NCBI RefSeq assembly: GCF_015352955.1
Contig: NZ_JACYOX010000019.1
Coordinates: 1-64,000 of the forward strand
Source: Noviherbaspirillum soli
GTDB taxonomy: Bacteria > Pseudomonadota > Gammaproteobacteria > Burkholderiales > Burkholderiaceae_D
DNA: 64,000 bases
Reading direction: 5' to 3'
Positions 39,836 through 48,814 of the stretch are shown piece after piece (the first letter of the stretch is position 1; each line of letters opens with the position of its first letter). The notes under the pieces are model-generated. The model worked only from the letters and a program-made list of their open reading frames with translations, was not told the origin of the DNA and did no database searches. The position numbers and the translations under genes were made by a program.

Positions 39836-40390
39836 AGTGCAGGCGGATGAACCGCCATGGCTTCTGCCGCCAAGCATGGCAGATATAGGACTGCCGGTCC
39901 GTATCTGCTGCGCCAGCCAGGGTATGCGGGCGGCTGCTTATTTACTAATAACGACCCCGAAAAGCGCTGCCTGGCGCGAGAAAAAACTGTCCTGGTTTCT
40001 TTCATTCATCCTGGTTCGTGATCCGTTGGCGATCAACTGCGACTGGCATCGCCGCGCAACGCATGCTGCCCTTATACCGATTCCTGCTCATAACATGCCA
40101 TGAAACCGCGTTTCTTTGCGTGTGGCTGCGTTGGAAGCGTCATCAATCGCTTGCCATTTAAAGCCTCGCCCAATTGCAGGCTGGTGCCGGAAAGCCGGCG
40201 AGCGGTATTGCCGCTCCAATTCCCGGCTTCGCCCTTGCCGGAACAAATCCATCAGTTTCATCCGGCACATGACCAATCGGATTTGGCATTGCTTGCCCTT
40301 GCCGGGCATTGAACCCTTTTTAAACCAGCGGGTAACCTAGCCGTGGTTCGCACAGAACCGCTGCGCGACTCAACTATTAAGGGAAGATTT
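39836..40390. other. Long intergenic region without a recognised gene
   Basis: This 555-base stretch after purM is less GC-rich and lacks good codon use. Short open frames on both strands have no family features or ribosome sites. A small hairpin GAGCGG (40200-40205) with CCGCTC (40211-40216) is present. It may carry a promoter for the small gene at 40391, or an unrecognised RNA; nothing firmer can be said. Confidence 0.4.
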
Positions 40391-40636
40391 ATGCTGGAAA
40401 AAAATGAAATGTCACATGACGAAACCGCCGGCGAGCGTTATGGACTTTTAACTGATGCCGCTCTGGACAGCATTGCCGCCGGCTTCGATGACGAATTGGC
40501 ACACCTGTTTGCGAAAAAAATGCTCGCGGATATGGAGAAAGCTGGTTTCGGTCCGACGCCCGAAAAAAAGGCAGCAGCGGAAGAATATTTTTTTCAGGCC
40601 TACAAGCTTGTTGAGGAAATCAAGCATCCAGCCTGA
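40391..40636 (+). CDS. Small hypothetical protein, 81 residues
   Basis: I do not recognise this protein. It starts at ATG 40391 with AAGGGA eight bases before, giving MLEKNEMSHDETAGERYGLL, then mostly acidic, amphipathic helices (DDELAHLFAKKMLADMEKAG, EKKAAAEEYFFQAYKLVEEI). There is no signal peptide or membrane segment. An in-frame start at 40343 would add 16 residues but lacks a good ribosome site. Base composition is lower in GC than neighbouring genes, which fits recent arrival or relaxed constraint. It is convergent with the Anbu cluster. Confidence 0.6.
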   Translation: MLEKNEMSHDETAGERYGLLTDAALDSIAAGFDDELAHLFAKKMLADMEKAGFGPTPEKKAAAEEYFFQAYKLVEEIKHPA

Positions 40637-40805
40637 TTGTTCCTGAGCTCGTGCCTGCCTTGCCGTTGGCACCAGGAATGAACGGCAGCATGCGCTGACC
40701 CGATTGCGCGCCGCTCATGCAAACCAGCGGCGCGCATCATTTCTTCATATCCCAGCGGTGCGTCATGGACGCTTGAAGCAAAGGTGACTTGGCGACACTG
40801 CCATC

Positions 40806-41681
40806 TCAATGCTGCCCGCCACCATTCTCCTGCGCCACGCTCTGCAGCGGCGCAGCCTCATTCCCCGCCACCCGCAACTCCTCCGGAGGCTGTATCCGCA
40901 CCGGATAGCTGCGGTCGCCCGCCAGTGACAGCGCCACCGGCTGCGCCGGGTCCGGCGCATTCCAGACCGGGTCCTCGATGCCTTCGAAGATGTGCTTCAG
41001 CTGTTCGCCCCAGATGCCGCGGATCATCTGGAAGTATTTATTCTTCTCGGTGATCTTGACGAAGCGCCGGATCGCCAGCGAGCCGGATTCATAGACCAAG
41101 AGGTCCAGCGGCAGGCCGACCGACACGTTCGAACGCAGCGTGGAATCCATCGAGATCAGCGCGCACTTGGCGGCTTCGTCCAGGCTGCTGGCCGGCGTGA
41201 TCACGCGGTCGATGATGGGCTTGCCGTATTTCGACTCGCCGATCTGGAAGTAGGGGTTCTCATCATGAGATTCGATGAAGTTGCCGGCGGAGTAGACCTG
41301 GAACAGCCGGCAGTTCTCGTTGCCGATCTGGCCGCCGAAGATCATGCGCACGTTGAAGTCGATGCCGAACTGCTCCAGCGCCTTGGCGTCGCGGGCATAG
41401 ACGATGCGGATCGCCTCGCCGACGATCTGCGCTGCCTCGTACATGTTGCCCACGGTCCAGATGGTCTTGCCGTCCGGCGTCACATGGTCGCTGATCACCT
41501 GGCGTATCGCCTGCGACAGCGACAGGTTGCCCGAGGTCATCAGCACCATCACCCGGTCGCCCGGGTTCTCGAAGGCGTACATCTTGCGGAAGGTGCCGAC
41601 ATTGTCGATGCCGGCATTGGTGCGGGAGTCGGACAGGAAAACCAGTCCCTCGTGGAGACGCATGGCGACGCAGTAAGTCAT
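40806..41681 (-). CDS. Proteasome-type peptidase Anbu (HslV-related)
   Basis: The 291-residue protein begins MTYCVAMRLHEGLVFLSDSR, so removal of Met exposes Thr2, the N-terminal nucleophile, with Asp18 and Lys33 as partners. This is the Anbu group, an ancestral-type bacterial proteasome relative that forms open helical rings. The natural substrate is unknown. It is last in a minus-strand group after the transglutaminase-like gene (63-base gap). It has a longer C-terminal tail (AAPLQSVAQENGGGQH) than the core fold needs. The neighbouring ATP-grasp and alpha-E genes are the usual companions of Anbu. Confidence 0.92.
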   Translation of the reverse strand: MTYCVAMRLHEGLVFLSDSRTNAGIDNVGTFRKMYAFENPGDRVMVLMTSGNLSLSQAIRQVISDHVTPDGKTIWTVGNMYEAAQIVGEAIRIVYARDAKALEQFGIDFNVRMIFGGQIGNENCRLFQVYSAGNFIESHDENPYFQIGESKYGKPIIDRVITPASSLDEAAKCALISMDSTLRSNVSVGLPLDLLVYESGSLAIRRFVKITEKNKYFQMIRGIWGEQLKHIFEGIEDPVWNAPDPAQPVALSLAGDRSYPVRIQPPEELRVAGNEAAPLQSVAQENGGGQH

Positions 41682-41744
41682 GATCGCAGTAAGAGATCCA
41701 AAAAAAAAGATTGTACCGCAGCAACCTTTGGGCCCGTCCAGCTC

Positions 41745-42542
41745 CTAGCGCCGCACCACACTGACGCGTACCTCCAGCGATTCCATGCCGCCGCCCTGCC
41801 TGACGCCCCGCACCGGCGCCGCCGAATCGTAGTCGCGGCCGATGGCGAGCCGGCAGTAGTGGGTATTCTGGTAGCAGGCATGCGTGACGTCGAAGCTGGC
41901 CCATCCCTGGAAGCTGCCGTCATCCACCCACATGTCCACCCATGCATGGCTCTCTGCATGGTCGCTGGTGCCGGGGTCAATATACCCTGATACGTAACGC
42001 GCCGGGATGCCTTGCACATGGCAGCAGGCCAGAAAAAGATGCGCATGGTCCTGGCATACGCCCTCGCCCAGCTTCAGTGCGTCGGCGGCGGTGGTGGTGA
42101 CTTCGGTTGCACCGCTGCGGTACGAAACTGCACCATTGATGGCCTCGGCCAGCGCCAGCGCGGCGCGGCTGTCCTTGCCCTGCAGATGGCGGCGGGCAAA
42201 GTCGGCAACGTCTTCCGGCGCCTCGGTGAGCCGGGTAGTGACGGTGTAGACCAGCGGCGACAGCCTGTCCTGGTCGTCCAGCCGGCCGCGGTCGAGTTCC
42301 TCCACTTCCAGCGTGCCATTGGCGACGATGCGGATTTCATCATGCATGCCGGTGACGGTCAGGATATGCGCCCGGTTGCCGTAGGCGTCGAGGTAGTCGT
42401 GGCAGCTGCCCGGCGCGTTGACCCGCCAGTCGCGCACCTTCTGGTGCGGCTCGGAACGGGGCGTCAGGCGCAGCTGCTGGATGGTGTAGGACATCGGCGC
42501 CGTATACCGGTAGATGGTTTCGTGCTTGATGGAGAGGATCAT
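41745..42542 (-). CDS. Transglutaminase-like cysteine peptidase domain protein
   Basis: The 265-residue protein opens with the bacterial transglutaminase N-terminal region (LSIKHETIYRYTAPMSYTIQ) and has the catalytic triad Cys163 (GEGVCQDHAH), His199 (ESHAWVDMW) and Asp218 (ASFDVTH). Such proteins may cleave or form isopeptide bonds. No signal peptide is present, so it probably works in the cytoplasm with its neighbours. It starts at 42542, four bases after the alpha-E stop. In this cluster it is predicted to process a peptide tag made by the ATP-grasp enzyme; that is inference from gene context. Confidence 0.92.
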   Translation of the reverse strand: MILSIKHETIYRYTAPMSYTIQQLRLTPRSEPHQKVRDWRVNAPGSCHDYLDAYGNRAHILTVTGMHDEIRIVANGTLEVEELDRGRLDDQDRLSPLVYTVTTRLTEAPEDVADFARRHLQGKDSRAALALAEAINGAVSYRSGATEVTTTAADALKLGEGVCQDHAHLFLACCHVQGIPARYVSGYIDPGTSDHAESHAWVDMWVDDGSFQGWASFDVTHACYQNTHYCRLAIGRDYDSAAPVRGVRQGGGMESLEVRVSVVRR

Positions 42543-42546
42543 GGCG

Positions 42547-43518
42547 TCATGCGCTTATCGGAAGGAGGAAGTCGCGGCTGACCCGGTTGCCCAGTTCATT
42601 GATGTCGGCCAGGAAGCGTTCGAGGTAGTCATGCAGGCCCTGCTCGAGAATGTCGTCGATGTTGGCGAATTTCAGCTGCGCATGCAGGCGCCCGGCAAAG
42701 CGCTCGGTCCGGGCCGAGTTGTCGTTGGCGACATTCCCCAGGTTGGCCACCACTTCCTCCAGGCAGCCCAGCAGCGAGCGCGGCATGTCCGCGCGCAGCA
42801 TCAGCAGTTCGGCCACCCGCGCCGGCGTGATCACGTCGCGGTAGACCTTGCGGTAGATCTCGAACGCCGACACCGAGCGCAGGATCGCCGCCCAGTAATA
42901 GAAATCGCGCTGCGCATCCTGGACAGTGGGTTCGCCCAGGTCGCCGGATGGGCTGCCCTGCTTGGCGCCGTGGAACTTCACGTCGAGTATCCGGGCGGTG
43001 TTGTCGGCGCGCTCCAGATGGGTGCCGAGCCGGATGAAGTAGAAGGCCTCGTCCTTCAGCATGGTGCCGATGGTGACGCCGCGCGACAGGTGGGAGCGGT
43101 ACTTCACCCATTCGAAGAAGGGGCTGGGGTCGTCGCGCAGGCTGCGGTTCCTGAGCTGGTTCTGCAGTTCCAGCCAGGTGGTGTTGTGGGTTTCCCAGAC
43201 CTCGGTGGTGAGCGTGCCGCGCACGGCGCGCGCATTCTCGCGGGCGCTGGCCAGGCAGGACACGATGGAGGACGGATTGGCCGGGTCGCGTGTCATGAAG
43301 TCGATCACGTCGGGCGCGCTGATGCGCGGGTACTTGGCGTGGAAGTCTTCTTCCAGCTCGGAGATGCCGAGCATGGCGCGCCAGCCGCGCTCGGTGGCGT
43401 CGGCCGACTGCGGCAGCAGGGCGGTCTGGACGTTCACGTCCAGCATGCGGGCGGTGTTCTCGGCGCGTTCGGTATAGCGCGCCATCCAGAACAGATGGTC
43501 TGCGGTGCGGCTCAGCAT
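42547..43518 (-). CDS. Alpha-E domain protein
   Basis: The 323-residue, all-helical protein begins MLSRTADHLFWMARYTERAE and has NTARMLDVNVQTALLPQS, FYFIRLGTHLERADNTARIL and the conserved WxE-type pattern. This is the alpha-E domain, known almost only from gene clusters with circularly permuted ATP-grasp proteins; its biochemical job is not established. Its ATG at 43518 is one base after the stop of the ATP-grasp gene, so translation is tightly coupled, and the transglutaminase gene starts four bases after its stop. Confidence 0.93.
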   Translation of the reverse strand: MLSRTADHLFWMARYTERAENTARMLDVNVQTALLPQSADATERGWRAMLGISELEEDFHAKYPRISAPDVIDFMTRDPANPSSIVSCLASARENARAVRGTLTTEVWETHNTTWLELQNQLRNRSLRDDPSPFFEWVKYRSHLSRGVTIGTMLKDEAFYFIRLGTHLERADNTARILDVKFHGAKQGSPSGDLGEPTVQDAQRDFYYWAAILRSVSAFEIYRKVYRDVITPARVAELLMLRADMPRSLLGCLEEVVANLGNVANDNSARTERFAGRLHAQLKFANIDDILEQGLHDYLERFLADINELGNRVSRDFLLPISA

Positions 43519-43519
43519 G

Positions 43520-44935
43520 TCATTCCTCCAGTATCCAGGTGTCCTTGGTGCCGCCGCCCTGCGACGAATTCACCACCAGCGAGCCTTCCTTCAGCGCCAC
43601 CCGCGTGAGGCCGCCCGGCACCATGGACACGGTCTTGCCGGACAACACGAAGGGACGCAGGTCTATATGGCGCGGCGCGATGCCGGCATTGACGAAGGTC
43701 GGGCAGGCCGACAGCGCCAGCGTAGGCTGCGCGATGTAGCCTTCGGGCCGGGCGATGATGCGCTGGCGGAATGCCTCGATCTCCGCTTTGGTGGAGGCCG
43801 GCCCGACCAGCATGCCGTAGCCGCCGGCGCCGTGCACTTCCTTGACTACCAGCTCCTGCAGGTTCGCCAGCGTATAGGCAAGATCGTCCTTCTTGCGGCA
43901 TTGCCAGGTCGGCACGTTGTTCAGTATCGGCTCTTCCGACAGGTAGAAGCGGATCATGTCGGGCACATACGGATAGATCGACTTGTCGTCGGCCACGCCG
44001 GTGCCGATCGCATTGGCCAGCGTGACGCGGCCGGCGCGGTACACCGACAGCAGGCCCGGCACGCCCAGCGTGGAGTCGGCCTTGAAGGACAGCGGGTCGA
44101 GGTAGTCGTCGTCGATGCGGCGATAGATCACGTCGACCCGGCGCGGGCCGCGCGTGGTGCGCATGTACACCGCGTTGTCGTTGACGAACAGGTCCTTTCC
44201 CTCCACCAGCTCCACGCCCATCTGCTGCGCCAGGAAGGCATGCTCGAAGTAGGCCGAGTTGTACATGCCGGGCGTCATCACCACCACGGTCGGGTCGGTC
44301 ACGCCCAGCGGCGCCACCGAGCGCAGGTTGTCCAGCAGCAGGTCGGGATAATGCTCGACCGGCGCCACCTTGTAGCGGGCGAAGAGTTCGGGGAACAGCC
44401 GCATCATCATCTTGCGGTCTTCCAGCATGTAGGACACGCCTGACGGCACCCGAAGGTTATCTTCCAGCACATAGAACTCGCCTTCGCCGGCGCGCACCAG
44501 GTCGATGCCGGCGATATGGGCGTAGATGTCGGAAGCGACCGAAATGCCCTGCACCTCGGGCCGGTACTGCGCATTGCGGAACACCTGCTCGGCCGGCATG
44601 ATGCCGGCGCGGACGATGTTCTGGTCGTGGTAGATGTCGTGGATGAACATGTTGAGCGCGGTCACGCGCTGCACCAGGCCGGCTTCCATGCCTTTCCATT
44701 CCTGCGCGGTGATGATGCGCGAAATGATGTCGAACGGGATCAGCCGCTCGGTGCCGGCGTCGTCGCCATAGACCGCGAAGGTGATGCCAACCCGGCGAAA
44801 GATCAGGTCAGCCTCGGCCCGCTTGCGGGCCAGGGTCTCCGGCGACTGCTCGGATAGCCAGGCGGCGAATTCGCGATAGTGCGCGCGCACATCGCCTGAG
44901 CCGCCGGCATACATCTCATCAAAAAACGTTGGCAT
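43520..44935 (-). CDS. Circularly permuted ATP-grasp type 2 protein
   Basis: The 471-residue protein begins MPTFFDEMYAGGSGDVRAHY and has the permuted ATP-grasp pattern: FAVYGDDAGTERLIPFDIIS, FIHDIYHDQNIVRAGIMPAE, EFYVLEDNLRVPSGVSYMLE, DVIYRRIDDDYLDPLSF, and a late PFVLSGKTVSMVPGGLTRVA with GGTKDTWIL. Family members are predicted amide- or peptide-forming ligases using ATP; none has a well-proved substrate here. The start at 44935 is the family N-terminus; an ATG at 44989 would add 18 odd residues. It is first in the four-gene group. Confidence 0.93.
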   Translation of the reverse strand: MPTFFDEMYAGGSGDVRAHYREFAAWLSEQSPETLARKRAEADLIFRRVGITFAVYGDDAGTERLIPFDIISRIITAQEWKGMEAGLVQRVTALNMFIHDIYHDQNIVRAGIMPAEQVFRNAQYRPEVQGISVASDIYAHIAGIDLVRAGEGEFYVLEDNLRVPSGVSYMLEDRKMMMRLFPELFARYKVAPVEHYPDLLLDNLRSVAPLGVTDPTVVVMTPGMYNSAYFEHAFLAQQMGVELVEGKDLFVNDNAVYMRTTRGPRRVDVIYRRIDDDYLDPLSFKADSTLGVPGLLSVYRAGRVTLANAIGTGVADDKSIYPYVPDMIRFYLSEEPILNNVPTWQCRKKDDLAYTLANLQELVVKEVHGAGGYGMLVGPASTKAEIEAFRQRIIARPEGYIAQPTLALSACPTFVNAGIAPRHIDLRPFVLSGKTVSMVPGGLTRVALKEGSLVVNSSQGGGTKDTWILEE

Positions 44936-45003
44936 GATTGCTCCGCTGTGTTTGCCATCTGGCTTTGGGTACGACCTAACAAGAAACATGCCAGCAGGAA
45001 GCG

Positions 45004-47046
45004 CTAAGGCATTCTTAGTTGGTCAATAAAGGCTTGGGTGCGTTGATCGGGCGGATCGGTCAGCAAGCTCACCAGCGCCAGCGCGATACAGCCGGCCGGC
45101 ACGCCGAACACGCCCGCCGAGATCGGCGCGATATGGAACCATTGCGCGGCTGACGTGCCGCCCAGTGAAGGATTGGTATGCAGCATGTAAAAAACACATA
45201 CGCCAAAGCCGGTCAGCATGCCGGCGATGGCACCCGGTTGATTGGCGCGGCGCCAGAAAACGCCCGCCACCAGCGCCGGGAACAGCGTCGAGGCCGCCAG
45301 CGAGAACGCGGCGCCCACCAGCGACAGGATGTCGCCCGGCTTCAGCGATGCCGCATAGGCGGCGATCAGCGCCACCACCAGCAGCAGCAGCTTGGAGATG
45401 GTGACGCGCTTCTGGGTCGAGGCTTTCGGGTCCAGCGTCTTGAAATACACATCATGCGACAGCGCATTGGAGATGGTCAGCAGCAGGCCGTCGGCGGTGG
45501 ACAGCGCGGCGGCCAGGCCGCCGGCGGCGATCAGGCCCGAGATCACATAGGGCAGGCCGGCGATCTCGGGCGTTGCCAGCACCACCATGTCGCCGTCGAT
45601 TGCGATCTCGGCCAGCTGCACGATGCCGTCGCCGTTGATGTCGGCAATCTGCACCAGCGGCCGCAGCTTGTCGATGCTGGCCCAGTACGACACCCAGGCC
45701 GGCAGTTTTGAAAATTCTGAACCGACCAGCGAGCTGTAGATGTCGTATTTCACCAGCACCGCCAGGGCCGGCACCGCGGTATAGATCAGCATGATGAACA
45801 GCAGCGTCCAGAACACCGAATGGCGGGTGGACGACACCGATGGCGTCGTGTAATAGCGCACCAGCACATGGGGCAGGGCGGCGGTGCCCATCATCAGGCA
45901 CAGCACCAGGGCCAGGAAATTGTTGCGCCGGATGTCCGAGCTTTCCCTGTCCGGGCCGGGGAATGGCTGCACATGCGAGGTCACTGGCGCAGCGCGCGCC
46001 AGGTCGGCGGCCCGTTCCTCGGTCCAGACGCGCTGCGCTTCGATGCTGTCCTTCGGATAGTTGGCCAGCGCGCGCGAGGCGGCGCGGATTTCCAGCAGCG
46101 AGGCATTGCCGGTCTTGAGCTGCTCCACCCGGCGCTGCGCCTGCAGCCTGCCGTCTTCCCAGGAATGCGGCAGGCCGGCCAGCCTGACCGTGTAGTCGTC
46201 GGCGCGCTTTCTGAACACGGCCCGCACTTCCTCCTCGGTCGGGTCGGCGGCCAGCAGCGCCTCGCGCTCGGACAGCTTGGCCAGCGCCGAGCCGTAGGCG
46301 ATCTGCGGCACCGGCACCGCGGTGTGCTTGGCCGACAGCCATACCACCGGAATCATGTAGGCGACCAGGATGATGATGTACTGCGCGATCTGGGTCCAGG
46401 TGATGGCGCGCATGCCGCCGAGGAAGGAGCAGACCAGGATGCTGGCCAGGCCGAGGAAGATGCCGATCGAGAAATCGATGCCGGTGAAGCGCGAGGTGAT
46501 CAGGCCCACGCCGTAGATCTGCGCCACCACGTAGGTGAAGGAAATCAGGATGGTGGCCAGCACCGCGAGCATGCGGATCAGGTTGCCGTTGTAGCGGCCC
46601 GGATAGCGCGCCGCCAGGAAGTCCGGGATGGTGTACTGGCCGAAGCGGCGCAGAAAGGGCGCGATCAGCAGCGCCACCAGCACGTAGCCGCCGGTCCAGC
46701 CCATGATGTAGGCCAGGCCGTCGAAACCCTGCAGGTAGAGGCCGCCGGCCAGGCTGATGAAGCTGGCCGCCGAGATCCAGTCGGCGGCGGTGGCCATGCC
46801 GTTGAAGACGGCCGGCACGCGGCGTCCGGCGACGTAGTATTCGGAGACGTCGGAGGTGCGGCTGATCACGCCGATGCCGGCATACAGCACGATGGTGGAG
46901 AAAATGAAAAGGTAGCCGATCCAGGTGCGCGGGAAGCCTTCCTTTTCCAGGATGGCCAGGGCCACCAGGAACAGGATGAAGCCGGCGGTGTAGAGCAGGT
47001 AGTAGCGGCTGAGCTGGCGGGCGTAGCTGCGTGGCTTATCCGCCAT
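45004..47046 (-). CDS. Sodium:solute symporter, large VC_2705-like type, with EF-hand-like loop
   Basis: The 680-residue transporter has 13 or so membrane helices in the SSS fold (YYVAGRRVPAVFNGMATAAD, WISAASFISLAGGLYLQGFD, TYVVAQIYGVGLITSRFTGI, SGLIAAGGLAAALSTADGLL). A hydrophilic insert of about 125 residues (240-370) separates two helices, and residues 469-480 read DINGDGIVQLAE, a complete EF-hand calcium loop. The DUF4212 gene upstream overlaps it by 11 bases, so both are made together. Homologous pairs move acetate or other monocarboxylates; the substrate here is not shown. The start at 47046 matches MADKPRSYARQLSRYY. Confidence 0.9.
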   Translation of the reverse strand: MADKPRSYARQLSRYYLLYTAGFILFLVALAILEKEGFPRTWIGYLFIFSTIVLYAGIGVISRTSDVSEYYVAGRRVPAVFNGMATAADWISAASFISLAGGLYLQGFDGLAYIMGWTGGYVLVALLIAPFLRRFGQYTIPDFLAARYPGRYNGNLIRMLAVLATILISFTYVVAQIYGVGLITSRFTGIDFSIGIFLGLASILVCSFLGGMRAITWTQIAQYIIILVAYMIPVVWLSAKHTAVPVPQIAYGSALAKLSEREALLAADPTEEEVRAVFRKRADDYTVRLAGLPHSWEDGRLQAQRRVEQLKTGNASLLEIRAASRALANYPKDSIEAQRVWTEERAADLARAAPVTSHVQPFPGPDRESSDIRRNNFLALVLCLMMGTAALPHVLVRYYTTPSVSSTRHSVFWTLLFIMLIYTAVPALAVLVKYDIYSSLVGSEFSKLPAWVSYWASIDKLRPLVQIADINGDGIVQLAEIAIDGDMVVLATPEIAGLPYVISGLIAAGGLAAALSTADGLLLTISNALSHDVYFKTLDPKASTQKRVTISKLLLLVVALIAAYAASLKPGDILSLVGAAFSLAASTLFPALVAGVFWRRANQPGAIAGMLTGFGVCVFYMLHTNPSLGGTSAAQWFHIAPISAGVFGVPAGCIALALVSLLTDPPDQRTQAFIDQLRMP

Positions 47047-47305
47047 GGCTGTCCTCGCCGAAGCGCGCGTCGAGCCGGCGCATGCGCAGCGCATAGAAGC
47101 CGACGATGGCCAGGTAGATCAGGATGGCGCCCTGGGCTGCCAGGTAGAAGGACACCGACCAGCCGAACAGGGTCAGGCCGGCCAGTTCACGCGCAAAGAA
47201 GATCACGGCAAAGGTCACGCCCAGCCACAGGGCCAGCAGCATGCCGGTCAGGCGGCGGACATGGCGCCAGTAGGCGGCGCGGCGGTTGGCATCTCTATGC
47301 ACCAT
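47036..47305 (-). CDS. DUF4212 small membrane subunit of the symporter
   Basis: The 89-residue protein has two membrane helices (about 21-43 and 50-70: MLLALWLGVTFAVIFFAREL, VSFYLAAQGAILIYLAIVGF) and the DUF4212 pattern HRDANRRAAYWRHVRRLTGM. It is the small partner of VC_2705-type symporters. It starts at 47305, overlapping the histidine kinase stop by 11 bases, and its own stop overlaps the symporter start by 11 bases, so all three are translationally coupled. Confidence 0.93.
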   Translation of the reverse strand: MVHRDANRRAAYWRHVRRLTGMLLALWLGVTFAVIFFARELAGLTLFGWSVSFYLAAQGAILIYLAIVGFYALRMRRLDARFGEDSHGG

Positions 47306-48809
47306 CTGAAACGGACTCCTCGGCCGCGGCCGGCTTTTCCTGCAGCGCCAGCGATACCCGGAACAGCGAACCGGGATGCGCCTTGTCATTGCTGTGCGGG
47401 TTGTTATAGATCTCGACCTCGGCGCCGTGCTGCTGCGCGATCTCGCGCACGATGGCCAGCCCCAGGCCGCTGCCCTCGGTATGGCTGCCCAGTATGCGGT
47501 AGAAGCGCTCGAACACATGGGCGCGTTCGGCCGGCGCGATGCCGGGGCCGGTATCCTCCACTTCCATGATCGCCAGCCTCCGTTCGCGGTCGGCGCGCAC
47601 CCGCACGGTGACGGCGCCGCCGGCCGGCGTGTAATGCAGCGCATTGTCGATCAGGTTGCCCAGCAGTTCGCGCAGCATGGTCGGATTGCCGCTGACCATC
47701 AGCGGATGGCCGGGCTGCTCGAAGCCCAGGTCGATGCGCCGCGCAAAGGAGAGCTGCACCCAGTCATGCACCACGTTGCGCGCCAGTTCGGACAGTTCGA
47801 TCGGCATGAATGGGTAAGCCTGCGGCGACTGGTTCTCGGCCCGGGCCAGCGCCAGCAGCTGGTTGACCAGGCGGGTGGCCGACTCCGAACTCTTGGCCAG
47901 CTGCTCCAGCGAGCGGTGTATCTCGTCGGCGCTGGTCTGGCGCAGCGCCAGTTCGGACTGCATGCGCATGCCGGCCAGCGGCGTCTTCATCTGGTGCGCG
48001 GCATCGGCGATGAAGCGCTTCTGCATCTGCAGGCTTTGCGACAGTTGCTCCAGCATGTAGTTGAGCGAGCCGACCAGCGGCGTGATCTCTTCCGGCACAT
48101 GGCTCGAATCGATGGGGGAGAGGTCGTCGGTGCGGCGGGCGCGGATGTGCTGCTGCAGCTCGGCCAGCGGTTTCAGGCCGCGCGACAGCGCGAACCACAC
48201 CAGTGCCAGCGCAATCGGCAGGATGATGAATTCCGGCAGGATCACGCCCTTGATGATCTGATTGGCCAGTTCGGCGCGCTTGTCCAGGGTTTCGCCGACC
48301 TGCACCAGCGCCAGCCGGCGCTCCGCATCGGGCGCGCTCGGCGGCAGGGTCACATAGACATAGGCAATGCGGATGTCGGTGTTGCGCACGGTCGCATGGC
48401 GCAACTGCACTGACCACGGCGACACCTCTTCCTCTTCCCTGGGCGCAGGCAGCTCGAAGTCGCCGTCGATCACCGCGCCGTCCGGCGAGCGCACCTGGTA
48501 ATAGACATTGTCGACATCATCGGCGCGCAGCAGGTCGCGCGCGGCCGCCGGCAGCGGCACCGTCAGCCGGCCATTGATCTCCTTGACCTGCTGCGCCAGC
48601 ACGGTCACCCGGTCGTCCAGCGCGCGGTCGAACGGCTGGTTGGCGATGTTCTTGGCCACCACATAGGTGATGGCGATGCTGATGGGCCACAGCAGCAGCA
48701 GCGGCACCAGCATCCAGTCCAGGATCTCGCCAAACAGCGAGCGCTGCATGGTCTCTTCCGCTTCGTCGAACCCGGTGGTCGCGGAGGCGGGCGGCGGCGC
48801 CGGTTTCAT
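47295..48809 (-). CDS. Sensor histidine kinase (TctE/PhoR-type, two membrane helices)
   Basis: The 504-residue kinase has a first membrane helix (about 33-52), a periplasmic sensor region to about 185, a second helix (about 190-208), a HAMP-like linker, and the phosphoaccepting His272 in FIADAAHQMKTPLAGMR. Then come the ATP-binding boxes LLGNLIDNALHYTP, EVEDTGPGIA and EGSGLGLAIVREI. TctE-like kinases sense small carboxylates outside the cell. The start at 48809 has GACAGGG before it; ATG 48749 is another option. It lies five bases after the response-regulator stop. Confidence 0.92.
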   Translation of the reverse strand: MKPAPPPASATTGFDEAEETMQRSLFGEILDWMLVPLLLLWPISIAITYVVAKNIANQPFDRALDDRVTVLAQQVKEINGRLTVPLPAAARDLLRADDVDNVYYQVRSPDGAVIDGDFELPAPREEEEVSPWSVQLRHATVRNTDIRIAYVYVTLPPSAPDAERRLALVQVGETLDKRAELANQIIKGVILPEFIILPIALALVWFALSRGLKPLAELQQHIRARRTDDLSPIDSSHVPEEITPLVGSLNYMLEQLSQSLQMQKRFIADAAHQMKTPLAGMRMQSELALRQTSADEIHRSLEQLAKSSESATRLVNQLLALARAENQSPQAYPFMPIELSELARNVVHDWVQLSFARRIDLGFEQPGHPLMVSGNPTMLRELLGNLIDNALHYTPAGGAVTVRVRADRERRLAIMEVEDTGPGIAPAERAHVFERFYRILGSHTEGSGLGLAIVREIAQQHGAEVEIYNNPHSNDKAHPGSLFRVSLALQEKPAAAEESVSDGA

Positions 48810-48814
48810 CCCTG

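Noticed and set aside
40088-40340. Short open frames on both strands after purM
   Set aside because: No ribosome sites, no conserved residues, and poor codon use.
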